A program made the translations under genes and the position numbers. Positions 52,038 to 60,657 of a stretch of DNA of 64,000 nucleotides are shown here, in pieces (the stretch's first letter is position 1; the number at the start of each line of letters is the position of its first letter). Origin of the DNA: JBCAWW01 sp045106675 (GTDB lineage Bacteria; Bacteroidota; Bacteroidia; J057). Below the pieces are notes generated by a model, which saw only the letters and a list, made by a program, of their open reading frames with translations, did not search any database and had not been told where the DNA came from. The stretch covers positions 17,277-81,276 of the forward strand of contig JBGCFA010000089.1 of NCBI GenBank assembly GCA_045106675.1. The letters run 5' to 3'.

Positions 52038-52981
52038 GAGTTTGATTGAGATGATTTTGCCTCCTGCAAACGAGTCCGACCCTGCTGGACATATAAGCCC
52101 ATCAAGACCGTCGTCAATACTGCGCTAATCAATATCGGTCCCCAACTAAACTGATAGTCAGGTTCGGCTAACTCCGGATAAATGGAAGCTCCGACCACCG
52201 AGATTGCATTGAAACAAAAGTGAGCAATGATACTGGGCCAAAGGCTGCCCGAATAATATAAGAAATAGCCTAGCATGGCTCCCAACACCCAACGTGAAAA
52301 GAAACCAAGAAACTGGAAATGAATAAAACTAAAAATCGCTGCTGCTATCCATATAGCAAGATGCGGATTGAGGTGGCGAGCGATTTGACGCTGAATCAAC
52401 CCTCTAAAAAAGATCTCTTCGCAAATTGCGGGCAAGATCGCAAATACAAGCAAATTGCCCAATAGGCTTGGTTTATTGGCCCCGACAAAGATGGCTTCTA
52501 GCAAAACTTGCGCATTACCTTCCTGCCCAATTAAGCGTTCCCAGAATGGGCCCTCTAAACCCAAAGACGTAAAATACTCAGGCCGCAACATCAATAGCTG
52601 CACCAAAGGCAAACTAGCGACCATCGCCAACATAGCTAAAAACAAAAAATTGGGGGTAGAAGCAGGACGCAAAGCCAATTCTTCACTTGGACGGCCCAGC
52701 ATCCACGCCAGTAAAAACGCAGCCAAACCATAGCCAGCAAACTGGTTCACAGATTGAATGCCTCGAAAAGCCCATGCAGCGAGTGATTCAGAACTACTGC
52801 CCGCAATCAATGCTTCACTCGCACTAAGGAGATCAAAACCAGTACCAGCAGCAATCAATTTGACCAAAAGTCCGCCGAGCGTCAACAACAACAACAAATA
52901 CAATAAAAAAGCTCCCAAAGGCACCAATAGAGGGTGGCTCGCCAATGTTTCTTTTGAGATTTGTCGAAAATTGTCCATCAA
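52034..52981 (-). CDS. CPBP family intramembrane glutamic protease
   Basis: 315 residues, about eight helices. All family motifs are present: PAICEEIFFRGLIQRQI (EExxxR), FSFIHFQFLGFFSRWVLG (FxxxH) and PSIIAHFCFN (H..N). Unlike the CPBP protein at 44981 this copy looks catalytically complete. It is encoded immediately before cdsA with overlapping stop and start, an arrangement I recall from other Bacteroidota. A hexamer-hairpin copy (52534-52550) codes G-P-F-W-E-R-L. Confidence 0.88.
   Translation of the reverse strand: MMDNFRQISKETLASHPLLVPLGAFLLYLLLLLTLGGLLVKLIAAGTGFDLLSASEALIAGSSSESLAAWAFRGIQSVNQFAGYGLAAFLLAWMLGRPSEELALRPASTPNFLFLAMLAMVASLPLVQLLMLRPEYFTSLGLEGPFWERLIGQEGNAQVLLEAIFVGANKPSLLGNLLVFAILPAICEEIFFRGLIQRQIARHLNPHLAIWIAAAIFSFIHFQFLGFFSRWVLGAMLGYFLYYSGSLWPSIIAHFCFNAISVVGASIYPELAEPDYQFSWGPILISAVLTTVLMGLYVQQGRTRLQEAKSSQSNS
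52534..52550 (-). repeat. Hexamer-hairpin motif copy: AGCGTT + CCCA/GAA/TGGG
   Basis: A perfect compensated stem inside the CPBP protease gene. Confidence 0.7.
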
Positions 52982-53000
52982 TAATCTGCGATTATTTTCG

Positions 53001-53008
53001 TATCTTTG
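53001..53008 (+). promoter_or_regulatory. Probable -7 box of the dus gene
   Basis: TATCTTTG, a full match to TAnnTTTG, about 106 bp before the start. The -33 region is weak. Confidence 0.4.
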
Positions 53009-53113
53009 AAACCAAAATTAGCCAAAGAACTCTCTATTTACTCATTTTTAGAAAGAATTTTCTCGCCCCGTGTGGAAATTGTGAGTATTGATAATCTATA
53101 GGGCAACGATTCA

Positions 53114-54133
53114 ATGAGTAAGATCGCAGATATAGACGTAGGAGACTTTCCCCTTTTGCTTGCACCCATGGAGGATGTGAGTGATCCGCCCTTCCGTATC
53201 TTGTGCAAAGAGATGGGGGCAGACGTAGTATATACAGAGTTTATTAGTGCTGAAGGATTGATCCGTGATGCCAATAAAAGCGTACAAAAACTAGATATAT
53301 ATCCTGAGGAACGTCCTGTCGGCATCCAGATTTTTGGTGCGATACTAGACTCGATGCGCCATAGTGCTCGGATCGTTGAAGCAGCGGGTCCTGAGATTTT
53401 AGACATCAATTTTGGCTGTCCAGTCAAGAAGGTAGTTTGTAAAGGCGCGGGAGCAGGTATATTGCAGAACATTGACGAGATGGTAAAGCTTACCAAAGCG
53501 ATCGTCGATGAGACTGATTTGCCGGTTACGGTCAAGACCCGCTTAGGTTGGGATGAGCATACGATCAAGATCAAAGAAGTCGCTTACCGCTTACAAGACG
53601 TTGGCATCAAAGCACTTTCGATTCACGGTCGTACGCGTAAGCAAATGTATAAGGGCAGCGCAGATTGGACCCAAATTGGGGAACTAGCCAATGACCCTAA
53701 TATCGAAATCCCGATCATCGGCAATGGTGATGTGGATTCGCCAGAGAAAGCCAAGCTGATGTTTGATCAGTATGGCGTACAAGGCATTATGATTGGTAGA
53801 GCGTCCATCGGTTATCCATGGATCTTTAGAGAGGTTAAGCATTTTCTCGCCACTGGCGAACGCTTGGCTCCACCGACGATGCAGGAACGAATCGAGGTCT
53901 GTCGCCGTCATTTGACGATGTCAGTCGATTGGAAAGGAGAATATGTTGGTATTCGCGAAATGCGAAGACATTATAATAATTACTTTAAAGGAATCTCGCA
54001 TTTCAAGCCGCTCCGTATGCGCCTAGTGCAATTGGAGTCATTGGCAGAGTTGTTAGATACCTTAGATGAGATAGATCGCGATTTTGGAGATTATCAGTTT
54101 AGTCTGGATCAGGCCGTCGCACACCCTGCATAA
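53114..54133 (+). CDS. dusB: tRNA-dihydrouridine synthase (DusB type)
   Basis: 339 residues. LLLAPMEDVSDPPFRILCKEMGA (FMN site), ILDINFGCPVKKVVCKGAGAGIL with the catalytic Cys, VTVKTRLGWDE, SIHGRTRKQMYKGSADW, IGNGDVDSPEKA and IMIGRASIGYPWIF are the ordered Dus motifs. It reduces uridines in the tRNA D-loop using FMN and NADPH. DusB versus another Dus is judged by overall pattern. A perfect hexamer-hairpin copy (53848-53864) codes L-A-T-G-E-R-L without lengthening the conserved region. Confidence 0.94.
   Translation: MSKIADIDVGDFPLLLAPMEDVSDPPFRILCKEMGADVVYTEFISAEGLIRDANKSVQKLDIYPEERPVGIQIFGAILDSMRHSARIVEAAGPEILDINFGCPVKKVVCKGAGAGILQNIDEMVKLTKAIVDETDLPVTVKTRLGWDEHTIKIKEVAYRLQDVGIKALSIHGRTRKQMYKGSADWTQIGELANDPNIEIPIIGNGDVDSPEKAKLMFDQYGVQGIMIGRASIGYPWIFREVKHFLATGERLAPPTMQERIEVCRRHLTMSVDWKGEYVGIREMRRHYNNYFKGISHFKPLRMRLVQLESLAELLDTLDEIDRDFGDYQFSLDQAVAHPA
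53848..53864 (+). repeat. Hexamer-hairpin motif copy: CGCC/ACT/GGCG + AACGCT
   Basis: A perfect compensated stem inside the dus gene, sense orientation. Confidence 0.7.
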
Positions 54134-54274
54134 AGCAGAGTAGCGAGCCCTGAGGCCCCAATTTGCAAAATACGATCCGCTGTGTACGTCCGATGGTTGG
54201 AAATAAAAGAAGTCCTTTTTTCCGATTGGCGGTCAAATTGACTATAATTATCCGTTCATTTCTGCTACCAAAAC

Positions 54275-56695
54275 ATGAATCAACGTAAAAGTTCTAATAT
54301 CATGAAATTCAGATTGTTACTGCTAGTCTTTGTACTAGGTAGTGTCAACTCCATCTGGGCTCAAGATGAGGTAGATGTCACGAAGTTAATGGCCAACACC
54401 AAAAACTTCATTTTTAGCAATGACAAGAATACTGTCAAAGGCTACATCTATACCCAACTAGAAGCCCAAACCGCTTGTTGCGGTCAGGATCGTATTTACC
54501 TCGAAGTAAAAATCGATCCTTCTGGCTATGTCCTTCAAGTCAAGCCATTGACAGGTAGCAAACAATGCTACATGCAATCCGCAGCTGATATCATCAAAAA
54601 TATCCGCTGGGACGCAAGTGATTTCAAAGGGCCTAAATCGGTTTACTTTGAGATCAAACCCAATATTGACTGTGAAAACCGTAACGACGGTTACACACAA
54701 GTCCGTATTTTCAACAATGAAATGCTTGATCCGCAGGGTAATCGTATCTACGATGCCAATCCTCGGCCTTCAGCTTCAGATGTAGCCGCTAATGGTGGAG
54801 CTAGTACTCCAGCAACAAGTCCTGCTACTCAACCAGCAACCACCCCTCCTCCAGTTGCCGAGGCTACACCAGCCAGCAAGCCAGTTGTAGAGGAGCCTAA
54901 AACGCTGCCACAGACTCAGCCGATTGCTGTTGAAGAAAGCCCTGAACCGCAGATGCCACCAGCGCAATCTCAGCCAGTTACTCGCTCTGAGGAAGAAAAT
55001 ACTGCTGCTAGCTTACCAATGACTACCACTGCTAATCCAAATGCAATGGCAGAAGCAGATAGGGAACGCCAAAGAGCTAAGCAACGTGCCAATCAGTCTA
55101 GCATCGCGCAAGAAGACGAGATCAAGTTTCTGAAAGAACAGTTGGGCAGCATGCGTCAGCGTGAAGAGGAGCTCCGTGAGCAACGTCTAGCCGACGAACG
55201 CGCAACTCGCCAACGTGATCGTGAAGCTGCCGAGATCGCTAGTGCAAGAGCTTCAGAAGAGGTTTATACTGCCTCCGCAGGAGATGAGGATTATGTCGGC
55301 GTCCAAGGTGAGGGAGGGCTATTCTTCCCAGACGAAAATAGCGCGACCCCTCCTGCTAGTGATGAATCTTTTGCAGAGCCTTCTGCAACTGATCCTCCTA
55401 AGCAAGATCCTAATGCAACTGAAGAGCAACGACTAAGCGAGCGTATCGCAGACTTTGAAAGAAGATTGCGCGAGATGGAACAAAAATCCCTCGACCGTGA
55501 GCGTCGTATAGAACAAGAACAAGTTGAACTCGAACGTGACAATGATCAACGTCTCGCTCTCATCGAAGAAATGATGTTGGCAGAAGAAGATCTTGAGCAA
55601 GTCCGCGAAAACAATGAGCTCGATCAACTCGGTAGAGAGCGTACAGATATTGAAGATCAGACCCTCAAGACTCAAGATGAGTCTCAGCGTCTACAAGACG
55701 AAATGGCTCGTCTCCAAACAGAGTTAGAAGATAAAATGGCTGAAATCTCTGATAAGCAAGCAGAAATCGCTCGTCTTCAAGAATTGACTATCCGTCGTGA
55801 ACAAGAGATTCAACTGGCTCGTGCCTTACGTGAAACGGAAAGAGAAGCCCGTATGATGGAAGAGCGGATGCGTATTGCAGGTGTACAAAGTAGTGGTGTC
55901 AACATCACCAATACTGCGCAAGGAGGTTCTACTTCTGGCTTAACTTTGCCAGATGATTTCTTCAGCAATGAAGATTCTACACGTCTCCAATATCTACTCG
56001 AAGTCATCGAGCAGATGCGAGGTGAGATGCAATTCCTGCGTGGCCGTATCCAAGAACTAGAAGGTGGTGCTCCCGCTTCTAATGGCAATCTCCAACAGCC
56101 TGCGACCAATGTTCGTAGTACAGGCACTTCGACTCGTGGAGTAACAGTTCCTGGAAAGCTAAGTAATCCAAACGCCAATATCCCTGAAGGATATAATCGT
56201 GCAGATGTTGATGAATCGTGGAAAGGAATAGATAATGGTATAGACTTACCAGTCAGTCAAGCACCACAACAGCTTCCTGTTACTTCTGGAGGACAACAGC
56301 CCGCTGGCAATAAGAGTCCTGATGCCAGTCATCGCGATACTCATGCCAATGTTTCTGGACCTCAATTCGTAACTCGTACTTATGCACAAGGCGAGTCTGC
56401 TGTTAAGGATATGCTGAAGACAGAGATGGTAGCAAATGGTGTATGCGGCCTTGCTCAATCAGCCTTCTCCGTAACACTTGATCCAAGTGGAAAAGTAATC
56501 GGCTATCGTATTTTGGCAGCGAATCAAGTAAAAGTAGAGACTGTTTTGATGTCGGTCATACCGAACTTGAAGTTTACTCCGGCTGACTATCCTTACAATC
56601 AGGTTGTTTACCTAGACTTCAAAGCAGATGTCAACTGCGCTGGTCAGATAAATAATACCAACTTGAAAGAAGTTGATCCCTTGATCAAGAACTAA
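54275..56695 (+). CDS. Secreted coiled-coil protein with duplicated TonB-C-like end domains
   Basis: 806 residues; the likely functional start is the ATG at 54302, which begins a clean signal peptide (MKFRLLLLVFVLGSVNSIWA). Near the N-terminus a domain reads YIYTQLEAQTACCGQDRIYL, then VKIDPSGYVLQVKPL, ending FEIKPNIDC. Near the C-terminus a second reads MLKTEMVANGVCGLAQSAFS, then VTLDPSGKVIGYRIL, ending DFKADVNC. Both share paired Cys and the V-LDPSG-V strand of TonB C-terminal-like folds. Between them are a Pro/Thr/Ala-rich linker (about 165-250) and Glu/Arg/Gln-rich coiled coil (about 265-320 and 385-545). No family is recognised for the whole. It may be a periplasmic tether. Confidence 0.7.
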   Translation: MNQRKSSNIMKFRLLLLVFVLGSVNSIWAQDEVDVTKLMANTKNFIFSNDKNTVKGYIYTQLEAQTACCGQDRIYLEVKIDPSGYVLQVKPLTGSKQCYMQSAADIIKNIRWDASDFKGPKSVYFEIKPNIDCENRNDGYTQVRIFNNEMLDPQGNRIYDANPRPSASDVAANGGASTPATSPATQPATTPPPVAEATPASKPVVEEPKTLPQTQPIAVEESPEPQMPPAQSQPVTRSEEENTAASLPMTTTANPNAMAEADRERQRAKQRANQSSIAQEDEIKFLKEQLGSMRQREEELREQRLADERATRQRDREAAEIASARASEEVYTASAGDEDYVGVQGEGGLFFPDENSATPPASDESFAEPSATDPPKQDPNATEEQRLSERIADFERRLREMEQKSLDRERRIEQEQVELERDNDQRLALIEEMMLAEEDLEQVRENNELDQLGRERTDIEDQTLKTQDESQRLQDEMARLQTELEDKMAEISDKQAEIARLQELTIRREQEIQLARALRETEREARMMEERMRIAGVQSSGVNITNTAQGGSTSGLTLPDDFFSNEDSTRLQYLLEVIEQMRGEMQFLRGRIQELEGGAPASNGNLQQPATNVRSTGTSTRGVTVPGKLSNPNANIPEGYNRADVDESWKGIDNGIDLPVSQAPQQLPVTSGGQQPAGNKSPDASHRDTHANVSGPQFVTRTYAQGESAVKDMLKTEMVANGVCGLAQSAFSVTLDPSGKVIGYRILAANQVKVETVLMSVIPNLKFTPADYPYNQVVYLDFKADVNCAGQINNTNLKEVDPLIKN

Positions 56696-56718
56696 GCATC
56701 TGATCATTCAAAATATTG

Positions 56719-56755
56719 AAAGCCGCTAAGCATAAAGCTTAGCGGCTTTTTCTTT
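56719..56755 (+). terminator. Intrinsic terminator after the coiled-coil protein gene
   Basis: A 13-bp stem AAAGCCGCTAAGC/GCTTAGCGGCTTT with a 5-nt loop followed by a T-rich run. Confidence 0.92.
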
Positions 56756-56766
56756 TTATAGAGTCG

Positions 56767-56800
56767 TTATCCACATATCCACAAAGCAGCTTGTGGATAA
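56767..56800. other. Cluster of three DnaA-box-like sites
   Basis: TTATCCACA at 56767-56775 (perfect box), ATATCCACA at 56775-56783 (8 of 9) and TGTGGATAA at 56792-56800 (perfect box, opposite strand), all in 34 bp of the gap before the GHKL gene. Such clusters mark replication origins or DnaA-binding regulatory sites. Confidence 0.6.
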
Positions 56801-56898
56801 GAAAATTGTATCGTGGACACCTCTTGCAGCCTAAATCCTATTTTTGTTAGATCGGCTCTCTTGCCGATACAGAATGCACTTAAAAGAAGGATTTGTAG

Positions 56899-58659
56899 AT
56901 GTCTGCCAGCGCAAATTTTAAAGTTGACCCCCGCCTTGCTGCCCTTTTGGGTGAAAATTACCGCTCCACGGAACTCGCAATCAAAGAGTTAATTGATAAT
57001 GCTTTTGATGCGGACGCCGAACAAGTTTGGGTCGAGTTGCCCAAACCTCTGACCAATCACCCAATCTCGATCCGAGATGATGGTACTGGTATGACCGAGC
57101 AAGAACTACGCAATGAATATCTCAACATCGCTAGTAGTCGCGTCTCTCGTAAAGGGGATCGTACTCGCCTCAAAAACCGCCTCGTCAAAGGCCGCAAAGG
57201 CATCGGTAAGTTTGCGGGTCTTATGGTCGCCTCTCTCATGGAGATACGCACCCATACCCGTGGCAAAGGTACCCATCTCAAAATATGGCGTGATGAACTC
57301 ATCCGCGCGAAAAATGACTTAGAGTTGGTCAACCTGCCTTTGGAATCTTTTGATTCTGATCCCGAGCATTCTGGCACAGAGATCATCCTCAGCGGTATCA
57401 ATCAAAACTTCACTTTTCCGAGTGCCGACAAACTGAAACGACTGCTGGTCCTAGAATACGGACGTCAGGAAGACTTTCAGATTTATGTCAATGGTGAATT
57501 AGTTGATATAGAAGATATCCCCGGAGATCAGTTTGAATTTGAAACTAAGCTTTCCGAAAATAATAAAGTACAGGTAAGGTATACGATCTCAGATGGCCGA
57601 CGTCCTCTCAAGCAGTCAGGCATGGCGATCCGCGTCGGTGGTAAAGTAGTCGGACAACCTCGTTACTTTGGACTCGAAAACAATGAAGAAATTCCTCACA
57701 AATTGCTCAAAAGGCTTTATGGTGAGGTCGCCTCTGATGCTCTTGAAAACGATGTAACGGCAGATTGGGGATCAGTGATCGAGAACTCTAAAGTTCTCGC
57801 AGAGATCCAGAAAAAGATCTATCCTAAGCTTGAAAAATCCTTATTGAAAGTTTACACAAGCGATATTGATCTATCTAAAGCAAGACTGAAAAAAAATATT
57901 GATACCGGACTTGATCGCTTACCCGCTCACCGTCGCGATTTTGCACGTAAAGTTTTAGATAAAGTGTTGCGGAAGTTTTATGGAGAAAGCGAAGTGCGCG
58001 TCATGGCTGTGATTTCGTTGCTCCTTGAGTCATTTGAGAAAAATGACTATTGGATGGTCATGCAAAATATGGAGGCCTCACAAGCTAGTGAAGTAGATGA
58101 GCTGGCGGATGCGTTTTCGCAGTTTGGGATGCTAGACCTCGCTATGATCGGTCAACAATCCACTCACCGACTTACGATCATCAACAACCTACAGCAACTG
58201 ATATTCAATCCAGATACGACTTTGGTGCAAATCCACAGAGCATTGGAGAGTAATCTTTGGATACTAGGAAATCAGTATGCGATGGTCTCTACCAATCCGG
58301 AGCTGCAGCAAGTCATCGATATGTATGTTGCCCGTAAGTTTACCAACGGCCATGCTGCTCATGCTCCTAATTTGATTTTGCTACAAGATTTCAATACTCG
58401 ATTTGTCTTGATTGAACTCAAAGCGCCAGACCATCCTTTGGATTTGGCTGATCGCCGCAAAGCGATGGAGTATCAAGCAGACCTCAAAATCTATCTTCCT
58501 CAGCGTGATATAGATGTATTGCTCATTGGTGGTGCGATCAGCCCCGGTATGGTTGGGCAAAAAAGTAATGCGGACATTCGCTTCCTATCTTATAAAGGCA
58601 TGACTAGCGATGCACGCGTACAACTCAATTGGCTGATTTCCGAATTGGAAAAGCGATAA
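56899..58659 (+). CDS. GHKL (Hsp90/MORC-like) ATPase with nuclease-like C-terminus
   Basis: 586 residues. ATPase motifs: ELAIKELIDNAFDADAEQVW (N box), ISIRDDGTGMTEQEL (G1) and GRKGIGKFAGLMVASLM (lid and G2), in the order seen in MORC and Hsp90-like proteins. The C-terminal part has APNLILLQDFNTRFVLIELKAP and later EYQADLKIYLP, resembling the E-x-K and Q..Y elements of PD-(D/E)xK nucleases such as Shedu (DUF4263); the position expected to be Asp reads Asn. Standalone proteins of this build often act in anti-phage defence; that role is inference here. It stands alone with its own terminator, next to the DnaA-box cluster. Confidence 0.7.
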   Translation: MSASANFKVDPRLAALLGENYRSTELAIKELIDNAFDADAEQVWVELPKPLTNHPISIRDDGTGMTEQELRNEYLNIASSRVSRKGDRTRLKNRLVKGRKGIGKFAGLMVASLMEIRTHTRGKGTHLKIWRDELIRAKNDLELVNLPLESFDSDPEHSGTEIILSGINQNFTFPSADKLKRLLVLEYGRQEDFQIYVNGELVDIEDIPGDQFEFETKLSENNKVQVRYTISDGRRPLKQSGMAIRVGGKVVGQPRYFGLENNEEIPHKLLKRLYGEVASDALENDVTADWGSVIENSKVLAEIQKKIYPKLEKSLLKVYTSDIDLSKARLKKNIDTGLDRLPAHRRDFARKVLDKVLRKFYGESEVRVMAVISLLLESFEKNDYWMVMQNMEASQASEVDELADAFSQFGMLDLAMIGQQSTHRLTIINNLQQLIFNPDTTLVQIHRALESNLWILGNQYAMVSTNPELQQVIDMYVARKFTNGHAAHAPNLILLQDFNTRFVLIELKAPDHPLDLADRRKAMEYQADLKIYLPQRDIDVLLIGGAISPGMVGQKSNADIRFLSYKGMTSDARVQLNWLISELEKR

Positions 58660-58745
58660 AATCCTCTCTCAGTGATTCATAATTACGATGAGAACTGCCC
58701 AAGCCTAGCTTGGCAACTGAATTTATATGTATTAAGTCATTCTTT

Positions 58746-58783
58746 AAGAGCATAACAGCCTTTGTCTGTTATGCTCTTGTTTT
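58746..58783 (+). terminator. Intrinsic terminator after the GHKL gene
   Basis: A 13-bp stem AAGAGCATAACAG/CTGTTATGCTCTT with a 7-nt loop, followed by GTTTTATT. Confidence 0.9.
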
Positions 58784-58849
58784 ATTAGCTTCGCAGCCAT
58801 CTTATTTGTCAATTTGTGCGTTGTAGATGAAGAACACAGGGAATTAGGA

Positions 58850-59428
58850 ATGTTAATAGATCACTTACCCCCCATAACCACTGATCGGTTTTGGGATCAT
58901 CCACTCAAAGTTTTCCTCGCAAGTCTGTTGATTTGTTTGATAGCGCCCATAGAGATTCCTATTGGAGCCTCTCTGCCAGTGACCTGTCAGACGTTGATCA
59001 TATTGACCCTGGCTATGATATTGGGCGCGAACTGTGGAGCGATAGCGACTGGACTTTATTTAGTGGCAGGCGCAGTAGGTTTGCCAGTATTTGCGCAAGG
59101 TCGTTCAGGCGTAGAGATCCTATTTGGTCCCACGGGAGGCTTCTTGTTTAGCTTTATCATTGCCGCTTGGATTGTCGGAAAGATGTCTGAGGGTGATTGG
59201 GGACGTAAATGGTACAATATCATGTTTGCCCAACTCACAGGACAGGCAATCATCTTGACGATTGGTTTTGTTTGGCTAGGGTTTTTTATAGGCTTTGACG
59301 GGATATTTGAACATATCTATCCGCTCATGCCTGCCGTAAGACTCAAAATTGGGATCGCCACATTATTGATCTTAGGCGCTAATGCTTTGATGAAGGTTTT
59401 GATCCGTCATCACCACAATTGGGACTAA
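58850..59428 (+). CDS. bioY: Biotin transporter BioY
   Basis: I chose ATG at 58850 (MLIDHLPPITTDRFWDHPLK); a TTG at 58814 only adds a poorly fitting tail. 193 residues, six helices. BioY features are VFLASLLICLIAPIEIPIGASLPVTCQTLIIL, YLVAGAVGLPVFAQGRSGVEILFGPTGGFLFSFI and the C-terminal KIGIATLLILGANALMK. It is the substrate-binding S component for biotin, working alone or with a shared energy-coupling unit. No biotin synthesis genes are adjacent and no BirA-type operator was recognised. Confidence 0.92.
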   Translation: MLIDHLPPITTDRFWDHPLKVFLASLLICLIAPIEIPIGASLPVTCQTLIILTLAMILGANCGAIATGLYLVAGAVGLPVFAQGRSGVEILFGPTGGFLFSFIIAAWIVGKMSEGDWGRKWYNIMFAQLTGQAIILTIGFVWLGFFIGFDGIFEHIYPLMPAVRLKIGIATLLILGANALMKVLIRHHHNWD

Positions 59429-59516
59429 GAGAATTATCAATATCCAATTCCAATGTAAAAGGAAGACTCTGTGCCATGGATATTGGGTTTGGATATTCAA
59501 CATTGGATATTCCCCC

Positions 59517-59534
59517 GCGTTCGGCGACTAGCCG
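59517..59534. repeat. Hexamer-hairpin variant with 5-nt loop over the AraC gene stop
   Basis: GCGTT followed by CGGC, GACTA, GCCG. The loop carries the stop codon (CTA on the plus strand, 59528-59530) of the AraC gene. It is the longer-loop form also seen at 3813 and 26336. Confidence 0.5.
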
Positions 59535-60535
59535 CTATGCCGAAACTGTTGTGGAGTCTGCCCCGTCCAACGCTTGAAGGACCTTATAAAACCACTCGGT
59601 TCAGCATATTGCAATAGATCAGAAATCTCAGCCACACTCAATTGTGGCCTGTCTAGATATACTTTTGAAAGCTCAAACTTGATCCCCTCTAGGACTTCCT
59701 TGAAGGTAATTCTTTCTTCTTTTAGTCTCCTTTGCAAAGTGCGAACGCTTTGGTTCAGATTCGCGGCAACTTCCTCTATACTTGGGAATTGCGGTTTTAC
59801 GAGGTGCAAGATCGTACGGCGTACGATTGATGCGAAACTACTTTCGCGTTCCATAGCATGGAGCTTCTTCTCTGCATAAGCAACCAATAGTCCCAATAAT
59901 TCATAATCGCTACTGAGGATTGCTTGGTCCAAAACCTGTCGAGGAAGGAAGATAGCCGTTCGCGCAGCATCAAAAGATACAGGAGCCCCAAACACTCGCT
60001 CCCTCTCGCTAGCATCACGCATTTGAGGGTAAGCATATTCCACCTTGATGGGACGATAGGTATGCAAAATCAGCGTCGCAATCTCCCGCAGCGTAAAAGT
60101 AAAAATGCCATCGATCACCTGCTTGACAACCTCCGGAGCTTGTTCCCACCACAGCGGGTCGGGTTCCAAAATTAGTGCTAACTGATCACCTTCGACTCGC
60201 ATATGCATGGGCAAGGAAGAGCAGCCCAAATTCGCCAATGAACACACAAACTGTAGGGCTTCCTCAACATTTTGACAAGCCTGCATGATCTGCAATACAA
60301 TGCCGGCAGCCGCAAGATTGAGATATTCACCCGCATGCAAGCCTATATCAGAGTCGCCTGTCATCGCAATCGCCTCCCGCATCACATGATTGAAGGTGCC
60401 GTTATCAATTTTGGTATGCTCTGCTCTCAATTCCCCTAAACTCATTCCTAAAGATCCATATAAGGCATCACTATCTGCCCCACGCTGAACCGCAAAACTG
60501 AGCACATTGTCCACAAACCTCCCATTGAATGCCAT
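59528..60535 (-). CDS. AraC family transcriptional regulator (AraC_N-type)
   Basis: 335 residues. The N-terminal part (about 20-200) resembles the arabinose-binding-domain type found in OruR/ArgR-like regulators (GLHAGEYLNLAAAGIVLQIMQACQNVEEAL). The C-terminus has two helix-turn-helix units: SIEEVAANLNQSVRTLQRRLKEE and SVAEISDLLQYAEPSGFIRSFKRWTGQTPQQFR. Likely a ligand-responsive activator. The divergent neighbour (60658) is a candidate target; there is no direct evidence. Confidence 0.88.
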   Translation of the reverse strand: MAFNGRFVDNVLSFAVQRGADSDALYGSLGMSLGELRAEHTKIDNGTFNHVMREAIAMTGDSDIGLHAGEYLNLAAAGIVLQIMQACQNVEEALQFVCSLANLGCSSLPMHMRVEGDQLALILEPDPLWWEQAPEVVKQVIDGIFTFTLREIATLILHTYRPIKVEYAYPQMRDASERERVFGAPVSFDAARTAIFLPRQVLDQAILSSDYELLGLLVAYAEKKLHAMERESSFASIVRRTILHLVKPQFPSIEEVAANLNQSVRTLQRRLKEERITFKEVLEGIKFELSKVYLDRPQLSVAEISDLLQYAEPSGFIRSFKRWTGQTPQQFRHSG

Positions 60536-60657
60536 AGAATTGAGTCAATTAATCTGAAATGGCGTGTATTGAACATCCATTGTCACCTGCGGCCTATCTC
60601 CTGCGAGGCTTTTTGCCGCAATTTTGGATCATCAATCATAATCAAATTCATCTTATC

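Noticed and set aside
53038..53574. 178-codon minus-strand open frame opposite the dus gene
   Set aside because: Antisense shadow of a strongly conserved dus coding sequence; composition rich in Ser and Ile without any domain.
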